64,000 nucleotides of DNA from Ciona savignyi (taxonomy: Eukaryota; Chordata; Ascidiacea; Phlebobranchia; Cionidae), in NCBI GenBank assembly GCA_000149265.1, contig CH003277.1:5483-69482 (forward strand), in the 5' to 3' direction. This document shows, piece after piece, positions 58,901 to 64,000 of this stretch. Positions within the stretch are counted from its first letter, which is position 1. Every line of letters begins with the position of its first letter. Below the pieces are notes generated by a model that was not told the DNA's origin, searched no databases, and was given only the letters and a program-made list of their open reading frames with translations. Made by a program: the position numbers and the translations under genes.

Positions 58901-61900
58901 CGACTTCTTACCGTTCCCCTCAGATTCCCCTTCAGCAATCGACTTCTGCTCCATTCCAACTTTGTTCCGAATGTTCACGATTTGCGACGCACAATGCCTC
59001 ATGAACACCACGTACCTGTGGGGGTAATGGGGGGGTGAAAAGTACAAAAAAGGGGGTAATTTTGGGTGAAAAGTTAAAAAAGGGTGAATGTCGGGTCAAA
59101 AATACAAAAAAGAGGGGGAAATGTGGGGTAAAACTACAAAAAAGTGGGACTGAATGTGGGGTCAAAATGTTTTGTGAGGATGTTTATATTAGAACTTAAA
59201 AATGACTATTTTTTAACCATTTTATATTCAAGACCTGGAAAAGTTGCTCATTTGTATTGCCATTATTGCTCTTTATTGATAGAAAAAAATTACTAAAAAT
59301 GATTAAAAAATGGCTTTAAATAATTCAAAAGCCAATTCCCTTTTTTATTGTTCAATTTTAATTTTTTTTGTTCAAAATATCTCTATTTTAAATCCCCGAC
59401 TCACAAATGGTCGATGAAAACTTCCACAAGCTCACAGGCACCCAATAACTATATATAATCTAAACATCAACTGGGAATCAATTTAGGTTTTGTTCAAATT
59501 CCACAAAAAATACTCGCTATAGACCCAATATATGTTTTAAAAACTGGAAAGCCTGGATTTTTAAACGCAATTCATGTTCTGTTAGAAAAAACTCTGAAGT
59601 TTAAATCCTCACTCAATCTACCAAAATAACTAAAAATGGCTTAAAATGATTTAAAAGCTAAGTCCCCTGTTTTACTGTCAAATTTTGATTGTTTTTTTCA
59701 AAAAATCTGTATCATTAAATCCCCAGACTCACAAATGGTCGATGAAAACTTCCACGAGCTCCGGACGAAGCGAGGAGAGTCGATGACGATGTTTCCTCGG
59801 GAACCCCATCCTCTTGCACTCCTCCGATAACTCCTCGCCCTCTAGTGGGAGGTAGTTGAGATCGGGAGGGAAAGTTCGGAGAAGGTCGAGGATGTAGTGA
59901 CGTTGGTCGTTGCCTGCATAGAAATATAAAATAGTTTGAATAGAAATAAAAAGTGCTGTTACAGTCATTTACGAGGTTCTAAACCTAAGATTTCTATTGC
60001 TACATTTTTCTGCGTTTATTGAACCATCACGGTGTCGCCGAGAGTTTGAGAAGGTAATATAGAATAACTTGTGTGCTGATATCCGTTTTGTATTGGAAGT
60101 AAAATTTATTTCGATCAACTGTCCTGCTAAAATGCACGAATATAAGCAATGTTATTCAATCTAGTATAAGACTATTTACAGTGTAGGAATTATTACTTTG
60201 TTTCTATTAAGAATTGATGAGAAAAGTAGGTTAAAGGTTGTTCATATGAAGAGAATAGGGAAAAAAAGGGAAAAACTAAAAAGAGAAGAAATAGTGAGAA
60301 TGTGAGAAAATAAGAAAAAAGAACAAGGGAAAAAGAGAAAAGAATTAATAGTGAAACAAGAAACAAGAGAAAAAATAGGGAGGTCTGTTAAAAGGTCACC
60401 GCCACCACATACGTTTTTAAGATCGTTTTTGAGTTTATAATCATATCGAAGACTGTATCAACAAATAACATGTCTTGAACAATATTACGTCTTATGTCTT
60501 GAACATTATTTAGGTTTTGGCTACAACTACGTATTAAGACGTCATTACTGGTTTTGCAATCTGACCAAAACAGAATGACGCTGTATGCTTGATAAAATAA
60601 ATATAATGATAAAATAACCCAAAAGTTTATTTTTTAACTCCATTTTCTCTCTTTTATCAACCAATGCATATTTTTTTTATCATTGTGGTAAGAATAGGTA
60701 TTGCAATCTGAACATTATAAAAAACAGTCAAAAATTTATAAAACTGTCAAAAATTTATAAAACGGCCAAAAATTTATAAAACTGTCAAAAATTTATAAAA
60801 CGGCCAAAAATTTATAAAACTGCCAAAATTTATAAAACGGGCAAAAAAGCAAAAATTTCGGTTAAGTAATTACCGGTATCTAATACATAAGCAACCCTGC
60901 TTACCTATGATTCCTTTACATTCGAGTGATGAACATAGCTTCACTGGACCTTTATCTCCGCTCAGTATCGAATGAGGCTGTACGTGTAGTTGTTTGGTGG
61001 TTTTCTCTAGAAGTTCGATGTATTTTTCGTTGCTCTGTGCCGTTTTGCCAAAGTCAATCGACCCATAAACCACACTATGTTCCTGTTCTCTCTCCAGTAT
61101 TCCTTTGTTAAACAACGTCATATTATCACTTATGTCGGTGAACAATAGCTGAGCTACCAAATTGAAGGAACGTATGAATAACACACAACACACTGCAATA
61201 GCTCCGGTAACCCGACGATGGGCGCGAGGTGATCTGATGATTGCCCGTGTGTTAACCTCCTTGGTTTTCCCATTCACAGGGATAAACATGACTATCCTAT
61301 CATATCTTAACCATAAGTAATATAGAATTTATAAGCGAATAAAGTATTATAGCAATCACAAATAATAAGCGGAGAAATCATAAGTAAATAAAAACCATAT
61401 TCTGTACAAATGTTGCCACAAAACCCTCTGAATTTCAATTTTCACATACGGTTACAGGGCCAAATTCACTCGCGTGTGAAAGCTCATGCGAGTAAACATG
61501 GCTCGTAACTGAGGTTTATGTGACGTAACAACAGTTTAAATGTGGTATTATAACAATCTTACATTATGATGCTGTATACTCCAGTATTTGGACGCGAAAA
61601 AGGTTATACCCCAGTTAAACAGAAAACTGCCTCGGTAAACGTTAATTAGTTTTTTATATGCGAGAGTAAATTCTTACTCGCAGTGCGTGGTAATCACACA
61701 AGCGTTACTCGCCCGGATTTTTCGCCCTGGGTTATGATAATTACACAACGTCAAGTTATCGCCTTATCACGGTGAACAATTACTCAATTTGCTGAGCAAT
61801 CATAGTTTTCGCTGAGCAATCATTAGTTTTCGCTGAGCAATCAAAAGCCTCCGGTTGTGGGGTTGAGTAACTAAAGGTTTGTTTGCCAAAGAGGAACGTG

Positions 61901-63791
61901 ACATTCAGAACTTTCAAGGGGAAGATATATGGGACTATACAACTTTAAAGATCACGTATGCAGTAGGCGTTGAAATCACGCATACAGTTGACTTTAGAAA
62001 AAATTTATAAAATTAATAATTTTAAAAATATCACTATTGAGACGGATTTTAATGTTAATATTCCGTTTGACACATGATAATTCTTATGTTTTTGATTTTA
62101 ATGTTATGTGATAATTCTTATGTGTTTGATTTTAATGTTACTATTCAGACATACAAATGTATTTACGTTTTTCTATATAAATAATACAACTTCAAAGATC
62201 ACGTATGCAGTAGGAGTTAGAAAAAATTTATATAAGTAAGAATTTTAAAAATATTAGTGAGATCGCTCATTTTAATGTTACTATCCAGTTTGACATAACA
62301 TAATGTGTTTTTCCAAAACAAAATTGCATTACAAATTAGATTACCTGAAAACCTAAATTATTGTTCACTTTGAATATAGTACAAAGGTAAAATATGCAGT
62401 AACCTAGGTGTTAGAATAAGATTAAAATGACTGTACTTTATCCCACAAACAGTTATAAAAAATACACATTTTACCCTATTAACAGCAAAAACGAAAAAAA
62501 AAGATAAATTAACAGAAAAAAGAATACTTATTTGCTGTCAACTCCTTATAAATTCGACTAAATTAAAAACAGAAATTTTTTCACCAAACGAAGGGCAGAG
62601 AAAAAATCGCTGACAAGGCTTATAGATATCATACAACTTACAAGACTCATAGAAATCATACAACTGACAAGGCTCATAGATATCATATAACTCACCAGGA
62701 ATAATGGATTGTGCGGTGATGCGGAAACCCCCGATAATCAACGACAACGGTACCGAGGGTGTATAATCCCTCAGTGTCCAGGGTGCTGTACGCTTTGACC
62801 CCGTTTAAATCGCAACACGGGGCGTAGAATGCCGCGTGGTTGCCTCCGAAGTTCTTGTAATGGTCGCGCACGTCAAACCCCAAACTGTAAGGGATTTTTT
62901 TAAATTCAGTTGGGTGGATAGGTTTATTCATGGAATTTTATTATGTTTTTTCACGTGAAATATGTTTATTCACGGGGTTAGAAATGCCCTTTTTTAATGG
63001 GATTTTTTAAACTGAATTGGGTGAATAAGATATTCATATTTAACCCTCTGGGAAAAAAGGAAGTGACATATCCATTATCACATAAATATGGCATCAAATT
63101 GCTAAGAGGATAGCAAAGATATTGGAAGCGTGTTTGCTAAATTTTTTTGGTCAAATACGTTACAAGTTATGTGAGAATCATGGCCCTAAATACTGATTCT
63201 GTAGGTCAGATTTTATTTACATCTGCATGGGTGCACGTCAGAACCTGGTATTAGGAATATAGGACATAGAAAGACCTTTACTCCAGCACCCAAGAGCTAT
63301 CATTGACCCAGTATGTTGGGTCAATATCTTGAAAAAAGTTGACCAGACTTTAGACAAATAGATGAAATATTATAAAATTTAAAGAATCCATAGTTTCTCT
63401 CATCTACATATCTTGAAAATTATTTTTAATTGTATTGGCTTAATGGTTTTTATTCAAAAACCAAGTGTTTTGTTGGTTAAATATAATTGAAAACTTTTAA
63501 TTTCTGCATCTGGTCAGACCAAATGCTGGACAGTGATCAATATGATACCAAGTGTTTTATTTAGAACTTTTAATTTCTGCTTTTGGACACAGTAAATGCT
63601 GGATAATGGTTACCATAAAAAAGGTTATTAATGCAGATTCAAGTTCCAATTTTGAAGCCCACCTAAAGAAGATATTGTTCCAAATATACATTCTCATGTT
63701 CTTCGCATCTCCAGGGTTGATTGCCATCACGTTGCCATCAATCACCATCATTGCGCCTCGTGTGGCGGCTGCAACAAAGTCACTGTAGGAC
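49927..63791 (-). CDS. CLUH: Clustered mitochondria protein homolog (CLUH), C-terminal 18 exons; 5' end outside window
   Basis: Cytosolic RNA-binding protein of the Clu family; binds mRNAs for nuclear-encoded mitochondrial proteins and affects mitochondrial distribution. Exons (minus): 63663-63791, 62696-62884, 60905-61102, 59733-59913, 58912-59015, 58143-58187, 57124-57326, 56622-56765, 56131-56300, 55586-55817, 54921-55074, 53732-53920, 53426-53583, 53019-53140, 52240-52417, 51642-51692, 50548-50621 and 49927-50092. Phases match throughout, giving about 894 residues of a protein usually near 1300. Landmarks: [34 protein letters not shown] and [19 protein letters not shown] (CLU domain); [12 protein letters not shown]; a basic [11 protein letters not shown] stretch; TPR region ([56 protein letters not shown]); and [14 protein letters not shown] near the end. 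The exon at 62696 has one extra base in a G run (62728-62732). Confidence 0.95.
50195..50360 (+). mobile_element. SINE fragment in the CLUH last intron
   Basis: From GGTTGTCGTTTGTGCCATTGG to the GTGGGTGCGAGGTGACC part; no head or tail. Confidence 0.65.
50690..50975 (-). mobile_element. SINE in CLUH intron before exon 50548-50621
   Basis: Well preserved, sense to the gene: CAAGGGGGTTAACACACGGG through CCACCAGACTAACTCGG. Confidence 0.9.
51390..51620 (+). mobile_element. SINE with middle deletion next to the 51-nt CLUH exon
   Basis: Begins in the head (TTTCAATCGAAAGGTTGCAGG) and ends ATGAATATCCAATCC about 20 bp from the donor of exon 51642-51692. Confidence 0.8.
51755..51860 (+). mobile_element. 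SINE scrap
   Basis: CAACAGACTGCAATAGCTGC and CCCACGGTGGGTGCAAG only; strongly diverged. Confidence 0.45.
52655..53000 (+). repeat. Three consecutive short tRNA-like repeats in CLUH intron
   Basis: Units begin near 52657 (GTGGCCGAATGGTTAACTCG), 52797 (GTGGCCGAATGGTTAACGCG) and 52918 (GTGACCAAATGGTTAGTGCG), each followed by a GTTCGAAAC-type B box and GCC(T/C)GG-like end. Likely a tandem duplication or preferred insertion of the second tRNA-like family. Confidence 0.75.
53921..54455 (-). repeat. 30-bp minisatellite of splice-acceptor-like units beside a real acceptor
   Basis: Seventeen exact-length 30-bp units plus a partial one, directly upstream (minus strand) of the CLUH exon 53732-53920. 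Each unit carries, in minus reading, TTTTGATTGACAG followed by GTTAC, the same sequence as the real acceptor and first bases of the exon. Units vary at three or four positions. Using any upstream unit as acceptor would put an in-frame TGA (TTT TGA) before the exon. Confidence 0.95.
54456..54900. repeat. A-rich low-complexity intron sequence of CLUH
   Basis: Runs of AACAACAAATTTAAAGAATA-like words in several partial repeats (54660-54730 and 54840-54900 are similar). No exon. Confidence 0.7.
55195..55330 (-). mobile_element. SINE fragment in CLUH intron
   Basis: ATTACCTCGCACCCACCGTCG through a diverged body; head lost. Confidence 0.65.
56475..56562 (-). mobile_element. SINE tail fragment in CLUH intron
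   Basis: AAAACCAATGGGGTTAACAC followed by ACCTCACACCCACCATC; only the 3' part. Confidence 0.6.
57430..57570. mobile_element. hAT-like repeat fragment in CLUH intron
   Basis: AGGGGTGGGCGACTTCTCTA, GTGGGCCGGATTATTACATG and GCGGGCCGGTC. Same family as the copy at the right edge (63837-64000). Only one terminus is clear and no target duplication was found. Confidence 0.6.
57905..58030 (+). mobile_element. SINE fragment in CLUH intron
   Basis: CATATACAACACATTGCAAT and AACGGTGGGCGCGAGGTAAT; body only. Confidence 0.7.
58143..58187 (-). other. CLUH: 45-nt CLUH exon (variable linker)
   Basis: Encodes [19 protein letters not shown] residues with good AG/GT borders and phase 1 at both sides, so it could be skipped without a frame change. 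Lies in the linker after [14 protein letters not shown]. Confidence 0.75.
58237..58322. mobile_element. Short MITE with AGAGCTGGGCGT ends
   Basis: 86 bp, inverted ends AGAGCTGGGCGTAATT and its complement, with a second inner hairpin around ATTACGGAATTACG. The likely flanking repeat is AGTGT, but the exact border is ambiguous. Confidence 0.75.
58680..58835 (+). mobile_element. SINE fragment in CLUH intron
   Basis: CCAGCGGATTAATGGGGTC through ATAATTATCTTATCC; head missing. Confidence 0.75.
59320..59432 (-). repeat. Duplicated end of CLUH exon 59733-59913 with its donor site
   Basis: 59320-59432 is a diverged direct copy of about 59640-59760. It repeats the last codons of the exon (GTGGAAGTTTTCATCGACC) and an intact GTGAGT donor at 59399-59404. 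A possible pseudo-exon lies within the following intron. Confidence 0.7.
60725..60850. repeat. Tandem repeat, about 18-20 bp x 6, in CLUH intron
   Basis: Unit AAAATTTATAAAACTGTC or with CGGCC, six to seven copies. Confidence 0.85.
61140..61310 (+). mobile_element. SINE 3' part next to CLUH exon 60905-61102
   Basis: CTACCAAATTGAAGGAACG through TGACTATCCTATC, 5'-truncated. Confidence 0.85.
61311..62600. other. Long CLUH intron, AT-rich
   Basis: Holds two diverged direct copies around 61940-62120 and 62190-62300 (TCACGTATGCAGTAGG, TTTTAAAAATAT), repeated TTTTCGCTGAGCAATCA near 61790-61845 and no exon. Confidence 0.55.
62613..62695 (-). repeat. 27-bp tandem repeat starting at a CLUH splice donor
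   Basis: Minus strand, directly after the exon 62696-62884: GTGAGTTATATGATATCT, then two further units GTTGTATGATTTCTATGAG and GTTGTATGATATCTATAAG. Three copies of the donor-proximal intron sequence. Confidence 0.8.
63460..63625. repeat. Two-copy tandem duplication in CLUH intron
   Basis: About 85-bp unit with ACCAAGTGTTTT and ACTTTTAATTTCTGC in each copy, followed by AAATGCTGGA. Confidence 0.7.
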
Positions 63792-63836
63792 CTGAAAGGA
63801 AGAAGGCGTTAAATAAATGGTATGTGGTATAAGGCA

Positions 63837-64000
63837 GGGGTGGGCAACTTCTCTATACGACGGACTGATGTGGGAACATAAAGTTCTTGGTGGGCCGGAT
63901 TATTACATGAATAGTATTTAATATCTTAATTACAGGGTATGGTTAGATACAGTCTGCTGGCCGGTCAAAATCCCTCGACAGACCCGGACCCGGTCCCCTT
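63837..64000. mobile_element. hAT-like repeat, cut by window edge
   Basis: Begins CAGGGGTGGGCAACTTCTC. Same family as 57430-57570, with GGTGGGCCGGATTATTAC. Runs off the window, so size is unknown. Confidence 0.65.

Overview
The window reads as nuclear DNA of an ascidian tunicate, most likely a Ciona species. This is inferred from compact AT-rich introns with GT-AG splice sites, vertebrate-like exon structures, lineage-type tRNA-derived SINEs every 1-2 kb, many hAT-type MITEs, and chordate-type proteins (C-type lectin, lactate dehydrogenase, sushi-repeat protein, CLUH). Nothing in it is prokaryotic. Genes were built by reading exons and splice phases by eye; every complete model below closes in frame.

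Layout. 0-10 kb: a minisatellite, a promoter remnant with no gene, and two minus-strand copies of a secreted C-type-lectin-like gene. Copy A is intact (2059-3705). Copy B carries a nonsense codon (5933-9508). 11.3-17.5 kb: a complete minus-strand L-lactate dehydrogenase with seven coding exons and all catalytic residues. 17.5-21.7 kb: intergenic MITEs, a perfect hairpin and SINEs. 21.8-33.0 kb: a plus-strand secreted protein of 21 sushi (SCR/CCP) domains ending in a somatomedin-B domain, grown by very recent tandem exon duplication. 34.6-36.5 kb: a third, plus-strand copy (C) of the lectin gene. 36.6-43.8 kb: a 7.2-kb DNA transposon with long inverted ends, a TTA target duplication and a degraded transposase/XPG-like-nuclease coding region (Academ-like), inserted in the 3' flank of copy C. 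43.8-48.5 kb: the rest of an inverted-duplication arm, with further transposons and two copies of a small spliced gene-like unit. 49.9-63.8 kb: the C-terminal 18 coding exons of CLUH (minus strand; the 5' end lies beyond the right edge).

The dominant theme is local duplication. The lectin genes sit in an imperfect inverted duplication whose arms (about 1-10 kb and 34-48 kb) enclose LDH and the sushi gene. The sushi gene grows by 1-kb tandem exon units that carry a SINE with them. CLUH has minisatellites built from its own splice junctions, the clearest being a 17-unit array of acceptor-like 30-mers next to a real acceptor.

Secreted recognition-type proteins (C-type lectin-like and sushi/SMB) lie beside housekeeping genes (LDH, CLUH). 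I see no operon-like organisation, CRISPR array, rRNA or genuine tRNA gene.
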